64,000 nt of DNA from Dietzia natronolimnaea (GCF_039525805.1 NZ_BAAAHZ010000013.1); one strand, 5' to 3'. Positions 34,739 to 43,666 are shown, counted from the first letter of the stretch. A program made the numbers and translations. Notes: generated by a model not told the origin, from the letters alone.

Positions 34739-37032
34739 CGGAAGGTCGACATCATCCCGGAGAAGACGTTGCCACCCGCCGCCATCGGGTTGTCGTGGAC
34801 CATGTAGGTCCACGTCGAGGTGGGCCGCGCCATAGCGTTGGCGACGAGATCCACCCCCGAATCGGTGAACTCGATCTCGGCGAAGGTGGTCTCCGACTCC
34901 CGGACGGCGTCCGAGGCGAGGTCTCTGAAGTGGTCGATCGCGATCCGGTGGAACTCGTCGAGAGGGTTCTCCCGACCCAGTGCCCTGAGGTGGATGGACT
35001 CGCGGACGTCGTTCATCGTCTCCAGGTGACGGGCCCAGCCCCGGTCGAGATGCCACAGCATGATGTCCCGGCACCCCTGCACCACGGCATCGCGGCCGTG
35101 CGCCTCCACGAGGTCGGCACTGCGCGCCGGATCGTGCGCGGTGAGTTCCTCGAACGCCTTCTCCGTGACCAGGAGGGCCGCCCGGCGCTCGGCGAGGATG
35201 GCGCGTTGCTCGGCGAGCAGTCTGCTGTACCGCCAGGTGTTGGAGTGGATCGCGAGCATCTGCCCCTCGGTGACACGCTGCGCGTGGTCGACCGCGTCCC
35301 GGCCTCGGTTGCCCTTGAGCAGCCCGCTGATCCTGTCGTGCGAGGTGGGGATCTTCTCGGGCTCCAGGGCCGAGGTCACAACCGGATCGTCCATCGCGGC
35401 GAAGAACACCGAGCTACCGGGGTCCCCCTGACGCCCGGCGCGCCCCCGCAGCTGGTTGTCCAGCCTCTCCGTCCGGTGCCGCCCGGTACCCACCACGTGC
35501 AGACCGCCGAGTTCGACCACCTCGTCGCGGCGGGATTCGTCGGACCCACCCAGTCTGATGTCCGTGCCGCGGCCCGCCATCTGGGTCGAGACGGTGACGT
35601 TGCCCACGTCCCCCGCCTCGGCGATGATGGCCGCCTCCTCCTCGTCGTTCTTGGCGTTGAGCACCACGCACTCCACGCCCTTCTCGGACAGTCGTGCGGC
35701 GAGTTCCTCCGACTCCGCGACGTCGTGGGTACCCACGAGCACCGGCTGGCCGGTCGAGTGGACGGCGGCGATGTGCTCGACGACGGCGCGGGTCTTGCTG
35801 TCGACGTCGATATACGTTCGATCGGCCTCGTCGACCCGGACGCAGGGGGTGTTCGGGTCGATCTGGGAGACCCCGAGGGAGTAGAACTCACGCAGCTGCG
35901 CCCCGGCCGCGAGGGCCGTTCCCGTCATCCCGCACACGCGGTCGTATCGGCCGATGAACGCCTGGACCGTGATGCTGTCGAGGATCTGACCGGCCTCGGA
36001 GACGGCGACCCCCTCCTTGGCCTCGACGGCCGCCTGCAGCCCGTCCGGCCACCGTTGCAGTTCGGCGACGCGACCCCGCGAGGCGTTGATCAGCTGGACC
36101 CGCCCGTCACGGACGATGTAGTCCACGTCCCGCCTCAGCAGGAAGCACGCGTGGAGTGCGACGTTGACCTGCACCAGCGTCGTGGCGACATGCTCCTCGT
36201 CGTAGAGGTCACCGATCCCCAGTTCGCCTTCGATCGCCTCGGCGCCGTCGTCCGTCAGGAAGATGTTGCGCCGTTCGGAGTCGGTCTCGTAGTGGCGGCC
36301 CGGTCGCAGTTTCCGGACCGCGGAGAGGATCTCCCCCGTGGGCGCCTCCCCGGAGGTGGACCCGGCGAGCACCAGCGGGACCAACGCCTCGTCGACGAGG
36401 ACCGAGTCGGCCTCGTCGACCAGAGCGACGTCGGTCGTGGGCGCGATGAGGTCCGCGGGATCGGTGACCAGCTGCTCCCGCAGCACGTCGAAACCGATCT
36501 CGGAGACGGACCCGTAGGTGATGTCGCAGGAGTAGGCGCCGCGACGGTCCTCGCGGGACGACGACTCGGTGACGTGACCCACCGTCAGCCCCAGCAGCTC
36601 GAACATCGGCCCCATCCACCGCGCGTCCCTGGCCGCGAGATAGTCGTTGACCGAGATGACGTGGACGGTGTGCCCCTGGAGTGCGTAACCCGCCGCCGCG
36701 ACCGCACCCGAGAGGGTCTTGCCCTCTCCGGTCGCCATCTCCACCACGTCCCCCGCGAACATCCTCAGAGCTCCCTGGAGTTGGACGTCGAACGGCCTCA
36801 GTCCGACGGCCCTCGTCGCGGCCTCTCTGGCCAGAGCGAGGAAGCGTGCGAGGTCCTCGGGGGACTCGCCGAAGAGCTGCAGATCGTGGGCGGCGTCCGC
36901 GAACTCGGCGTCGTCCATCCCCGAGGCCCAGTCGTCGAACCCGTGGGACGCCTCGACCGCACTCTGCGCGCGCGAGGTGTCCCGGCCCTGGGTGGAGCCC
37001 ATCAGCTTCCAGAAGCGGTTGGCGAATCCCAC
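34735..37032 (-). CDS. secA2: Accessory preprotein translocase ATPase SecA2
   Basis: This 765-residue motor powers export of a subset of proteins through SecYEG in mycolata. Walker A is MATGEGKT (residues 99-106). Walker B is ALVDEAD, and the helicase-like motifs CGMTGTA, STQMAGRGTDIRLGG and QLRGRAGRQGD are intact. It is much shorter than SecA1 and lacks the C-terminal zinc-binding Cys motif, ending FSGMMSTFR. The GTG start is at 37032. The stop overlaps the pgsA2-like gene, an arrangement shared with Mycobacterium (Rv1821-Rv1822). This gene marks the right edge of the conserved glycine-cleavage/SecA2 block. Confidence 0.93.
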   Translation of the reverse strand: MGFANRFWKLMGSTQGRDTSRAQSAVEASHGFDDWASGMDDAEFADAAHDLQLFGESPEDLARFLALAREAATRAVGLRPFDVQLQGALRMFAGDVVEMATGEGKTLSGAVAAAGYALQGHTVHVISVNDYLAARDARWMGPMFELLGLTVGHVTESSSREDRRGAYSCDITYGSVSEIGFDVLREQLVTDPADLIAPTTDVALVDEADSVLVDEALVPLVLAGSTSGEAPTGEILSAVRKLRPGRHYETDSERRNIFLTDDGAEAIEGELGIGDLYDEEHVATTLVQVNVALHACFLLRRDVDYIVRDGRVQLINASRGRVAELQRWPDGLQAAVEAKEGVAVSEAGQILDSITVQAFIGRYDRVCGMTGTALAAGAQLREFYSLGVSQIDPNTPCVRVDEADRTYIDVDSKTRAVVEHIAAVHSTGQPVLVGTHDVAESEELAARLSEKGVECVVLNAKNDEEEAAIIAEAGDVGNVTVSTQMAGRGTDIRLGGSDESRRDEVVELGGLHVVGTGRHRTERLDNQLRGRAGRQGDPGSSVFFAAMDDPVVTSALEPEKIPTSHDRISGLLKGNRGRDAVDHAQRVTEGQMLAIHSNTWRYSRLLAEQRAILAERRAALLVTEKAFEELTAHDPARSADLVEAHGRDAVVQGCRDIMLWHLDRGWARHLETMNDVRESIHLRALGRENPLDEFHRIAIDHFRDLASDAVRESETTFAEIEFTDSGVDLVANAMARPTSTWTYMVHDNPMAAGGNVFSGMMSTFR

Positions 37033-37121
37033 GCGTGGAGTCCTTCCCGGTCTACAGAACAGTTGATGCCACCGTACGCAGGGGCTGACGGTGTCGGCGG
37101 CGCACCCCGCTGGTCTCCGCG

Positions 37122-38270
37122 TCAGCGCTCAGGGTCGATCTGTCCGCGCAGCCTGCGCATGGCCTCGGTGGAGAGCATCCGGTCACCGGCGCGCGCGGCC
37201 AGGTGCTCGGCCGTGAGGTCGGCGGGACTGGGCGCGTGCACGGTCGACGGAGGCCTCACACCGTGCTCGCGGGCGATGTCGTCGAGCCGCGCGGCCTCCG
37301 ACACCGCGGCGTCGGCGCGGGTCTCCACCGACTCCACCAGTTCGCGAAACGCGACCGCCCGCTCGACCACCTCGGCCCAGACCTCGTCGATCGCCGCACC
37401 CATACCGGTCAGGGTGGTGAACCCGTCACGCGCGGGCGGGACACCCGGCGTCGCCGCCGTCTCCCGCAGCCGGCAGAGGTCTCCGGCGAGCCCCACCACC
37501 TCGGTCTCCGCGTCGAACTGCAACCGGATCTCCTCCACCGACCGCCCGCCGCGGACGTAGGCCCGGATGAGTCGGTCGTACAGACCGCCGACCTCCATGA
37601 GCATCGCGGTGTACATCTCGGGGAGTCGGCGGTTGTCCGCCCGGATCCGTGGGAGCGAGGGCAACGACTCCACCACTGCCTGGACACGGTGCGGCAGGAC
37701 CACCCGCCCCATCTCGCGCTGCCCGTAGGCGGCCGCGGCCGTGCCCAACTCGACCATCGTCCTGGGCACCATCGGCACCGGTGCCCTCGTCGGCGTGGAG
37801 GCGAGGGCGTCGAAGAGTCGACCCCGGTCCTCCGGGTCCAGGTGGACCCCGCGCCTGCGGTCTGCGCGGATGTCCTTGATCCGATACGCGAACACACCTG
37901 CGCCCCGGGTGAACCCGGTGCGTAGCGAGACGTACCTCCGGTCGAGGTCGGCCAGTCGGGTGCGCAACGCCACCCTCAGGACCGACGGCAACGGGGTGCC
38001 CAGCAGGCGCCTGAGGTCGTGACGTTGTTCCTCGATCACACGCAGCTGGTGGAAGCCGCCGACGGTGGGGAAGGGGAGATTCCGATGGAGTCTCGCGAGC
38101 ACCACGCTGACGATGCGTGGTTCGACGAGGCCACAGGCCACCAACAGGGCCGCCCGATCGGAGAGTTCTCCGGGTCCCGAGGAGGCCGTGCCCGCGCACA
38201 GGTCGTCGACGTGGCGGATCAGGCGGGCACGGGCGTCCTCGCCGTCACCGTCCTGATCGTGACTGGTCAT
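37122..38270 (-). CDS. Uncharacterised 382-residue helical protein
   Basis: I do not recognise this protein. It starts at the ATG at 38270 (MTSHDQDGDGEDARARL); a GTG at 38303 is possible. It is mostly alpha-helical and Arg-rich, with no signal peptide or membrane segment. Segments such as VLARLHRNLPFPTVGGFHQLRVIEEQ, YVSLRTGFTRGAGVFAYRIKDIRADRRRG and FDAETEVVGLAGDLCRLRETA suggest a coiled-coil or helical-repeat protein, perhaps DNA- or RNA-binding because of its charge. The frame has normal codon use, so it is a real gene. It is the first gene beyond the conserved secA2 block. Confidence 0.75.
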   Translation of the reverse strand: MTSHDQDGDGEDARARLIRHVDDLCAGTASSGPGELSDRAALLVACGLVEPRIVSVVLARLHRNLPFPTVGGFHQLRVIEEQRHDLRRLLGTPLPSVLRVALRTRLADLDRRYVSLRTGFTRGAGVFAYRIKDIRADRRRGVHLDPEDRGRLFDALASTPTRAPVPMVPRTMVELGTAAAAYGQREMGRVVLPHRVQAVVESLPSLPRIRADNRRLPEMYTAMLMEVGGLYDRLIRAYVRGGRSVEEIRLQFDAETEVVGLAGDLCRLRETAATPGVPPARDGFTTLTGMGAAIDEVWAEVVERAVAFRELVESVETRADAAVSEAARLDDIAREHGVRPPSTVHAPSPADLTAEHLAARAGDRMLSTEAMRRLRGQIDPER

Positions 38271-38402
38271 ACCCGAGCACCTCTCCCCCGCTCCCACGGT
38301 CACCGCCGATGGACTTCATGCTGCCATGATGCCCCCTCCGGGGATCGGATGCCGTCCCGCTCGACCTGAGCGCGGATCCGTCGGCGTGCCACGTGTGGGG
38401 TG

Positions 38403-39440
38403 CTACCGCCGCTCGGGCGCGATCCGTACGACCATCTTCCCGGTGTTGGCGCCGCGCATCATGCCGAGGAACGCGTCGACGGTGTTCTCGATGCCGTCGA
38501 CGACGGTCTCGTCGTAGGCGATCTCCCCCGCGGCGAACCACCTCGTCATCCGCTCGGCGAACTCGGCGCCCAGGTGGAGGTGACCGCCGAGCGTGAAGCC
38601 CGTGAGTGTCAGTCCACGGACGATGATGTTGGCCAGGTTGTCCGGGCCGGGTGTCCGACCCTCGTCGTTGTACCCCGAAATCGCCCCGCACAGGGCCAGT
38701 CGCCCACCGTCGTTCATCACATCGAGTGCCGCCTCGAGGTGGTCGCCTCCGACGTTGTCGAAGTACACGTCGACGCCCTCCGGCACCAGTGCGCCGAGTT
38801 GGTCGCGTACGGGCGCGTCCTTGTAGTCGAGCGCCGCGTCGAAGCCGTACTTCTCGGTGAGCAGACGCACCTTCTCGGGAGATCCCGCCGATCCGATGAC
38901 ACGACCGGCGCCCAGGAGCCGGGCGATCTGCCCCGCCGCGGTCCCGACCGCGCCTGCGGCACCGGAGATGAAGACCGTGTCGCCCGGCGTCAGGCCGGCG
39001 ATCGCGGTGAGCCCCACGTAACCGGTCAACCCGGTCATGCCGAGGATGCCGAGGTACAGGGAGAGCGGTGCTCCGTCGAGCTCGGGCACGACGGTGAAGG
39101 TCGATGCGTCGGCCTGAACGATGTCCGACCACCCGTGCTGGTGCGACACGACGCTCCCGACGGGGACGGAGTCGTCGGTGGATGCGGTGACGCGGCCGAC
39201 CGCGCCGCCGGTGATGGTCGCGCCGACGGCGTAAGGGGCGGTGTAGCTGCGCACGTCGTTCATCCGGCCCCGCATGTAGGGGTCGACGGAGACGTAGAGG
39301 TTCGAGACCCGGACCTGACCGGGTTCGAGTGGTCCGTAGCTGACGGTGGTGGTGCGGAAGTCCTCGTGGGTCGGCCACCCCGAGGGGCGCGCGGCGAGCT
39401 GGATATGGGTACTGGTGACGGTGCTGGTGACGTCGGTCAT
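38403..39440 (-). CDS. NADP-dependent oxidoreductase (zinc-free MDR, curcumin/alkenal reductase type)
   Basis: This is a 345-residue medium-chain reductase. The N-terminal GroES-like fold has YVSVDPYMRGRMND, diagnostic of the leukotriene B4 dehydrogenase/CurA group. The NADP-binding loop is SGAAGAVGTAAGQIA (near 148-162), followed by the VIGSAGSPEKV adenosine-phosphate region. Zinc ligands are absent. It reduces activated double bonds of enals or enones. The ATG at 39440 is preceded by GGAAGTAG. It is downstream of and probably co-transcribed with the DUF1304 gene, and the TetR gene beyond is divergent. Confidence 0.87.
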   Translation of the reverse strand: MTDVTSTVTSTHIQLAARPSGWPTHEDFRTTTVSYGPLEPGQVRVSNLYVSVDPYMRGRMNDVRSYTAPYAVGATITGGAVGRVTASTDDSVPVGSVVSHQHGWSDIVQADASTFTVVPELDGAPLSLYLGILGMTGLTGYVGLTAIAGLTPGDTVFISGAAGAVGTAAGQIARLLGAGRVIGSAGSPEKVRLLTEKYGFDAALDYKDAPVRDQLGALVPEGVDVYFDNVGGDHLEAALDVMNDGGRLALCGAISGYNDEGRTPGPDNLANIIVRGLTLTGFTLGGHLHLGAEFAERMTRWFAAGEIAYDETVVDGIENTVDAFLGMMRGANTGKMVVRIAPERR

Positions 39441-39500
39441 GGTTCTACTTCCGGGTGTGGTCGGGATGGGTGGTGGGGAACGGGGTGACGGAGCGGGCCG

Positions 39501-39881
39501 CTAGAGAGCGATCGCGAGCGCGAGCACCGAGAGCAGCGGGAGCACGCCCTGCTTGAGGGCCGCCCCCCGCTTGTCGGGCGCGGAGAGGAACAGGACGAGG
39601 GCCGCCGCGGCCATGGAACCGGCACCCGCGAACAGCAGCGCGGCACCCACGGGAAGCGGTCCGGCCAGGACGAACGCGATGCCGGCAGCCGTGACGATCG
39701 CGAGGAAGAGGTTGTAGAACCCCTGGTTGAAGGCGAGCTGCTGGGTGGCGCGCGCCTCGTCGAGGCTCGTGCCGAAGATCCGGCGGGCACGTGCGCTCGT
39801 CCACATGAGTGATTCGAGCGCGAAGATGACGACGTGGATCAGCGCCGCGAGGGCGGCGAGGACCAGGGAGACGATGAGCAT
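39501..39881 (-). CDS. DUF1304 membrane protein
   Basis: This is a 126-residue protein of the DUF1304 family with four membrane helices: residues 1-22, about 50-70, 73-95 and 108-125. The conserved first-loop motif HVVIFALESLMW and the FNQGFYNLFLA segment are typical. The family often sits beside oxidoreductases and TetR/MarR regulators; no activity is known. Its promoter overlaps the one for the divergent tetR, so the regulator probably represses both. Confidence 0.85.
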   Translation of the reverse strand: MLIVSLVLAALAALIHVVIFALESLMWTSARARRIFGTSLDEARATQQLAFNQGFYNLFLAIVTAAGIAFVLAGPLPVGAALLFAGAGSMAAAALVLFLSAPDKRGAALKQGVLPLLSVLALAIAL

Positions 39882-39934
39882 GGTGTGACCTTGTCGGATC
39901 GAGGGGCGCGGATAGGTTCTGAACTGATCGTTTC

Positions 39935-39962
39935 AATATATACTAGACCGGACGTTTCACAA
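39935..39962 (-). promoter_or_regulatory. Overlapping divergent promoters for DUF1304 and tetR genes
   Basis: On the minus strand TTGTGA (39962-39957) and TATATT (39940-39935) are 16 bases apart, a good promoter for DUF1304. On the plus strand TATACT at 39939-39944 is a -10 for tetR. CGTTTCA occurs twice in direct orientation (39929-39935 and 39953-39959), 24 bases apart, and may be the regulator's binding site. The region is markedly AT-rich. Confidence 0.55.
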
Positions 39963-39975
39963 AAGGAGGCCGACC

Positions 39976-40560
39976 ATGGGTCGTACGCAGGGATTCGACA
40001 CCGACGCCGCCGTGCGCTGCGCTCGCGAGGTCTTCTGGGAGTCTGGCTACGAGGACGCGGCGATCCCCGCCCTCGAGAGCGCCACCGGCCTCAACCGGTC
40101 GAGTATCTACAACGCCTTCGGCAGCAAGCGCGGCCTCTTCGACGCGGCGGTCGACAGCTACCTCGACGAGGTCGTCCGTCCACTACTCCGGCCGCTCACC
40201 GCGACCCCTGTCGCCCCCGACGCGATCGTCGAGTACCTCGCCAGGCTGCGACACGCGCTCCTCGACGAGAGCTCCCCGGCGTCCGCGAACGGGTGCCTTC
40301 TCATCAATTCGGCGAACGCGCCGATAGCGCGGGACTCGGCGGTGCGCGAGGTCGTCGCCGCGTATCGGCAGGAGCTGCGCTCGGCCATCGGGCGCGGCGT
40401 CGTCGCCCACCGCCCCACGCACGCGCCGGAGGCCAACGCCCGGCTCGCAGACGCCTGCACCGCCATGATCGTCGCGGCCTTCGCGCTCACCCGCGTCGAC
40501 AACGAGGCCTCACTGCAGTGCATCGACACCGCCGCACACCTCCTCGACAACCACGCCTGA
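39976..40560 (+). CDS. TetR/AcrR family regulator
   Basis: This is a 194-residue repressor. The helix-turn-helix region is CAREVFWESGYEDAAIPALESATGLNRSSIYNAFGSKRGLF in overlapping motifs, near residues 14-57. The C-terminal domain has GCLLINSANAP, a pattern seen in the YxaF/AcrR C-like group that responds to electrophiles or quinones. The spaced Cys (GCLL, DACTA) could sense oxidants. AAAAGGAGG lies about 6 bases before the ATG. It is divergent from the DUF1304-oxidoreductase unit, its likely target. Confidence 0.87.
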   Translation: MGRTQGFDTDAAVRCAREVFWESGYEDAAIPALESATGLNRSSIYNAFGSKRGLFDAAVDSYLDEVVRPLLRPLTATPVAPDAIVEYLARLRHALLDESSPASANGCLLINSANAPIARDSAVREVVAAYRQELRSAIGRGVVAHRPTHAPEANARLADACTAMIVAAFALTRVDNEASLQCIDTAAHLLDNHA

Positions 40561-40634
40561 CGCGGCGACGGCATCGGCCCCGGTCGACGGACTCCGCTCG
40601 ACGGACTCCGGGCCGCAGGACCCCTGGGTGTAGG

Positions 40635-40659
40635 CTTATTGACAACGATTGCCAATAAG
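40635..40659. promoter_or_regulatory. Fur/Zur-type operator ahead of the flavoprotein-transporter operon
   Basis: The dyad has arms CTTATTG and CAATAAG, with a central TGACAAC-G-ATTGCCA arranged 7-1-7. Ten of 12 paired positions match. The core closely follows the actinobacterial Zur site (TGAAAAT-G-ATTTTCA). TAGGCT at 40631-40636 is a -10 box, so a bound repressor would cover the start site. Confidence 0.6.
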
Positions 40660-40752
40660 TTGCGGAGGCGGGTGATCGGCGTCGTCCGATCGCCGGTCGC
40701 GGGCCCGCCCGCCGCGGGCCGCACAGCTGTGTGCCGCAGGAAAGGGACTGCC

Positions 40753-41871
40753 GTGACCTCAGAACCCCCGATGCTCGATGCCCTCGTCATCGGCGCAGGC
40801 CCCGCCGGGATCGGCACCGCACTCGCACTCGCCGCGGTCGACGACCTCGTCTTCGGCGTCGTCGACCGGGGCGCGATCGGGCAGACCTTCCTGGACTGGC
40901 CGGCCGAGCAGACCTTCCTCACCCCCTCCTTCACCGGGAACGGTTTCGGGGCCACGGACCTCAACTCCGTGCACCCGGAGACCTCTCCCGCGTTCAGTCT
41001 CGGGGTCGACTACCCCACAGGGCGCCAGTACGCGACATACCTGCGCGGTGTCGCCACGCACTTCGCCCTTCCCCTGCTCGAGGGGACCGAGGTCACCTCC
41101 GTGACACCTCGAGACGGCGGCTTCGAGGTGCGGTGCTCTCGCGGTCCGGTCCTGGCGCGGTCACTGGTGTGGGCCGGTGGCGAGTTCGGCGACCCCGTGG
41201 CTCCGCGGATCGCCGGCCACCCGCTGCTCGATCACAGCAGCGGGGCCGCCGCCTGGGAGTCACGCCCGGGTGACGTCGTGGTGATCGGCGGATACGAGTC
41301 GGGCATCGACATCGCCTGCCACCACGTCCGCCGGGGCTCCCGGGTGACCATCGTCGACGAACAGTCGCCGTGGGATGCAGGGTCGGGTTCCGACCCGTCG
41401 TTCCGGCTCGCTCCCCGCTCCCGGATGCGCCTGGTCGCCGCACTGTCGACCGGGAAGCTCACCCTGGTCGCCTCGCACGCCGTCGCCGTCTCCCCGACCT
41501 CGGACGGCTATTCGACCCGGCTGGGCGATGGCCGCACGGTGACCAGCGGGAGTCGCCCGATCGCGGCGACCGGTTTCGGACCGGGGCTCGGCCCGGTGGA
41601 GCACCTCTTCGCGTCCCGCGGGGACGGCTGGCCCGAACTCGACGAGGACGACCAGTCCACCCTCACCCCCGGGTTGTTCCTGTCGGGGGCCACCATCCGG
41701 CACGGCGGGATGAAGTTCTGCTTCGTCTACAAGTTCCGGCAGCGCTTCGCCCATGTCGCCCGGGTCATCGGCGACCGGGCGGGTAAGGACGTCACCGCCC
41801 TCGAGGCGTGGCGGGCCGCCGGCATGCTCACCGATGATCTGTCGTGCTGCGGAGTGGAATGCGCGTGCTGA
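40753..41871 (+). CDS. FAD/NAD(P)-binding flavoprotein oxidoreductase with cysteine-rich tail
   Basis: This is a 372-residue Trx-reductase/monooxygenase-like flavoprotein. The FAD Rossmann loop VIGAGPAGIGTALAL is at about residues 10-24. A second dinucleotide loop is VVIGGYESGIDIA, and SGATIRHGGMKFCFVYKFRQRF lies near the end. The last eight residues CCGVECAC contain four cysteines, a probable metal or thiol site unusual for the family. AGGAAAGGG precedes the GTG at 40753. It overlaps the downstream transporter gene. The Zur-like operator suggests induction in zinc starvation; a Zur-controlled oxidoreductase is also known in Corynebacterium. ArsO-type arsenic flavoproteins are the alternative. 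Confidence 0.8.
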   Translation: MTSEPPMLDALVIGAGPAGIGTALALAAVDDLVFGVVDRGAIGQTFLDWPAEQTFLTPSFTGNGFGATDLNSVHPETSPAFSLGVDYPTGRQYATYLRGVATHFALPLLEGTEVTSVTPRDGGFEVRCSRGPVLARSLVWAGGEFGDPVAPRIAGHPLLDHSSGAAAWESRPGDVVVIGGYESGIDIACHHVRRGSRVTIVDEQSPWDAGSGSDPSFRLAPRSRMRLVAALSTGKLTLVASHAVAVSPTSDGYSTRLGDGRTVTSGSRPIAATGFGPGLGPVEHLFASRGDGWPELDEDDQSTLTPGLFLSGATIRHGGMKFCFVYKFRQRFAHVARVIGDRAGKDVTALEAWRAAGMLTDDLSCCGVECAC

Positions 41872-42926
41872 GCTCCGTTCCGGAGCATCGGGCGTCGCCT
41901 CGGCCACTCGCCGCCACGGGACTCTTCCTCGCCGCGATCATCGCCGGTGGCGCGACCGGGACGTGGTGGCCGGGCATCGCGGACCGGCTGGGGGGAGCCG
42001 TGGACCACCTGGTCATGCTGCTGGTGGCTGTCATCTTCTTCACCCTTCCCTCGGGCGGCCTGCTGGATCGACGCCGGGTGCCCCGGATCGCGTTCCTGGC
42101 CGTCGCCATGAACTTCCTGCTCATCCCGGTGGTCGCGTTCGCGCTGACCTCGGTGCTGATCCCGGACGACGCCCTGCGTGTGGGGATACTGATCTACTGC
42201 CTGGCCCCCTGTACCGACTGGTTTCTGGGGTTCACCCGCATGGCCGGAGGAGACACCGCGGCCGGGTCGGCGCTCATCCCCGTCCAGCTCGTCCTGCAGT
42301 TGGCGCTCTACCCGGTGTGGCTGGGGGTGTTCGCCGGACACCAGGTCGTGAACACCGTGTCGGCCGCCGGCCCGGCGCTGATCATCTGGTTCGTGATGCC
42401 GGCCGTGCTCGCGGTCGCCCTGCGAGGGGCTCTACGCCTGGTCGCTCCACGCTCCACACGCGGTCGGGTCATCGATGCCGCCGACGGTGCGGTGCCCGTC
42501 ATCCTCGCCGCCCTGATCGTGTGCCTGTTCGCCGCGAACGTGGGCACGATCCTGTCCGACCCCTCCGCGTTCGGCCGGGTGCTCCTCGTGGTGTTCCTCT
42601 TCTTCATCGTCGTCTACGTCGTGAGCGAGGCGATCGCCCGGGGATTCGGCCTCAGCCACCCCGAGCACGCACTGCTCACCATGACCACCTCCGCCCGCAA
42701 CGCCCCGCTCATGTTGGCGGTCACCACGATCGCGCTGCCTGATCACCCCGCCATCGCGGCCGCGATCGTGATCGGCATGATGGTGGAGTTCCCGCACCTC
42801 ACCGCTCTGACCCACCTGCTCGCCACGCACCGTCACCGCGGGCACGCGCACGGTGCGGTCGCCACCCGGCCGGGGCGGTGTCGCGACCGGCGGCAGAGGT
42901 CGATCACCGGGGCCGTCAGCGGGTGA
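41859..42926 (+). CDS. BASS/ACR3-like membrane transporter
   Basis: This is a 355-residue transporter of the bile acid:sodium symporter/arsenite permease superfamily with about ten membrane helices. LAPCTDWFLGFTRMAGGD (near 108-125) carries the Cys used by ACR3 arsenite pumps. TTSARNAPLML (near 283-293) is the crossover motif. The C-terminal tail is His/Arg-rich (ATHRHRGHAHGA), which could bind metal. The ATG at 41859 lies within the end of the flavoprotein gene, so the two are coupled. No arsR or arsC is nearby. Substrate options are arsenite, another metalloid, or an organic anion or metallophore. Confidence 0.75.
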   Translation: MRVLSSVPEHRASPRPLAATGLFLAAIIAGGATGTWWPGIADRLGGAVDHLVMLLVAVIFFTLPSGGLLDRRRVPRIAFLAVAMNFLLIPVVAFALTSVLIPDDALRVGILIYCLAPCTDWFLGFTRMAGGDTAAGSALIPVQLVLQLALYPVWLGVFAGHQVVNTVSAAGPALIIWFVMPAVLAVALRGALRLVAPRSTRGRVIDAADGAVPVILAALIVCLFAANVGTILSDPSAFGRVLLVVFLFFIVVYVVSEAIARGFGLSHPEHALLTMTTSARNAPLMLAVTTIALPDHPAIAAAIVIGMMVEFPHLTALTHLLATHRHRGHAHGAVATRPGRCRDRRQRSITGAVSG

Positions 42927-42979
42927 GGAGCGGCGCCGTACTCCCCCGGGGTTCCCTGGTCAGGGAGTACCGTCGGCCA

Positions 42980-43666
42980 ATGCGATCCGCCGAGTCAGCG
43001 ACCGCCGAACTACAGGCGATGGAACCAGAGCTGTGGCCGGAGTACCTGTCGGCGCGCTCCGGTCTCCCCGGACCTCGCGCCGACCTCTCGTTGCTCACCG
43101 TCGCCGCGAGACTCGCGGACGGCCGCGCCATCGAGGCGATGATGTCCGACGGCGGCGAGTACCCCGCGATGTGCGCGGCCGCGGCTCTCGGGCTGAGAGC
43201 GGGCAGCGCGGAATGCGAGGCCGGAGCCCGGGCGCTCGCGACGGATGACCGGTGGCGGGTGCGGGAGGGCGTCGCCATCGGTCTCCAGCTCCTCGGCGAC
43301 GACTTCCCCGATGTGGTGAGGGGGATAGTCCGGAGGTGGGCCGACGATCCCGAGCTGTATGTCCAGCGCGTCGCCGTCGTCGCCATCTGCGAACCGCGAC
43401 TGCTGCGCACCGCCCCGGCGGCGGCCGTCGCCGTCGACGTGTGCCGACGATGTACACGCCACCTCGTGGCGCTCCCGCCGGCACTGCGGACCAGCCCTGC
43501 AGCCCGGAACCTCCGCCAGGCGCTGGGCTATTGCTGGAGTATCGCCGTGGCCGCCGATCCGGAACCCGGCCTGGCCGCCTTCCGTGACCTCCCGACGGAC
43601 GACCGCGACGTCGAGTGGATCGTCACCCAGAACCTGCGCAAGAAGCGACTCGCGGCGCTGGTGTGA
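42980..43666 (+). CDS. HEAT-repeat protein
   Basis: This is a 228-residue all-helical protein with HEAT/ALK-repeat character. Repeats are visible as AARLADGRAIEAMMSDGGEYPAMCAAAALG, DDRWRVREGVAIGLQLLGDD and PELYVQRVAVVAICEPRLL, each a pair of antiparallel helices. The C-terminal segment DRDVEWIVTQNLRKKRL resembles the end of HEAT-repeat proteins related to DNA alkylation repair enzymes. The ATG at 42980 is used. TACCGT ends 6 bases before it, a possible leaderless promoter. The function is unknown. It is convergent with the HerA-like ATPase gene. Confidence 0.75.
   Translation: MRSAESATAELQAMEPELWPEYLSARSGLPGPRADLSLLTVAARLADGRAIEAMMSDGGEYPAMCAAAALGLRAGSAECEAGARALATDDRWRVREGVAIGLQLLGDDFPDVVRGIVRRWADDPELYVQRVAVVAICEPRLLRTAPAAAVAVDVCRRCTRHLVALPPALRTSPAARNLRQALGYCWSIAVAADPEPGLAAFRDLPTDDRDVEWIVTQNLRKKRLAALV

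Noticed and set aside
34615..37560. A 981-residue open frame on the plus strand
   Set aside because: It is the shadow of secA2 and its neighbours; composition is typical of antisense high-GC frames.
40635..40659. IdeR box instead of a Fur/Zur box
   Set aside because: The IdeR consensus has TTAGG/CCTAA arms; this dyad has CTTATTG/CAATAAG arms and a 7-1-7 Zur-like core.
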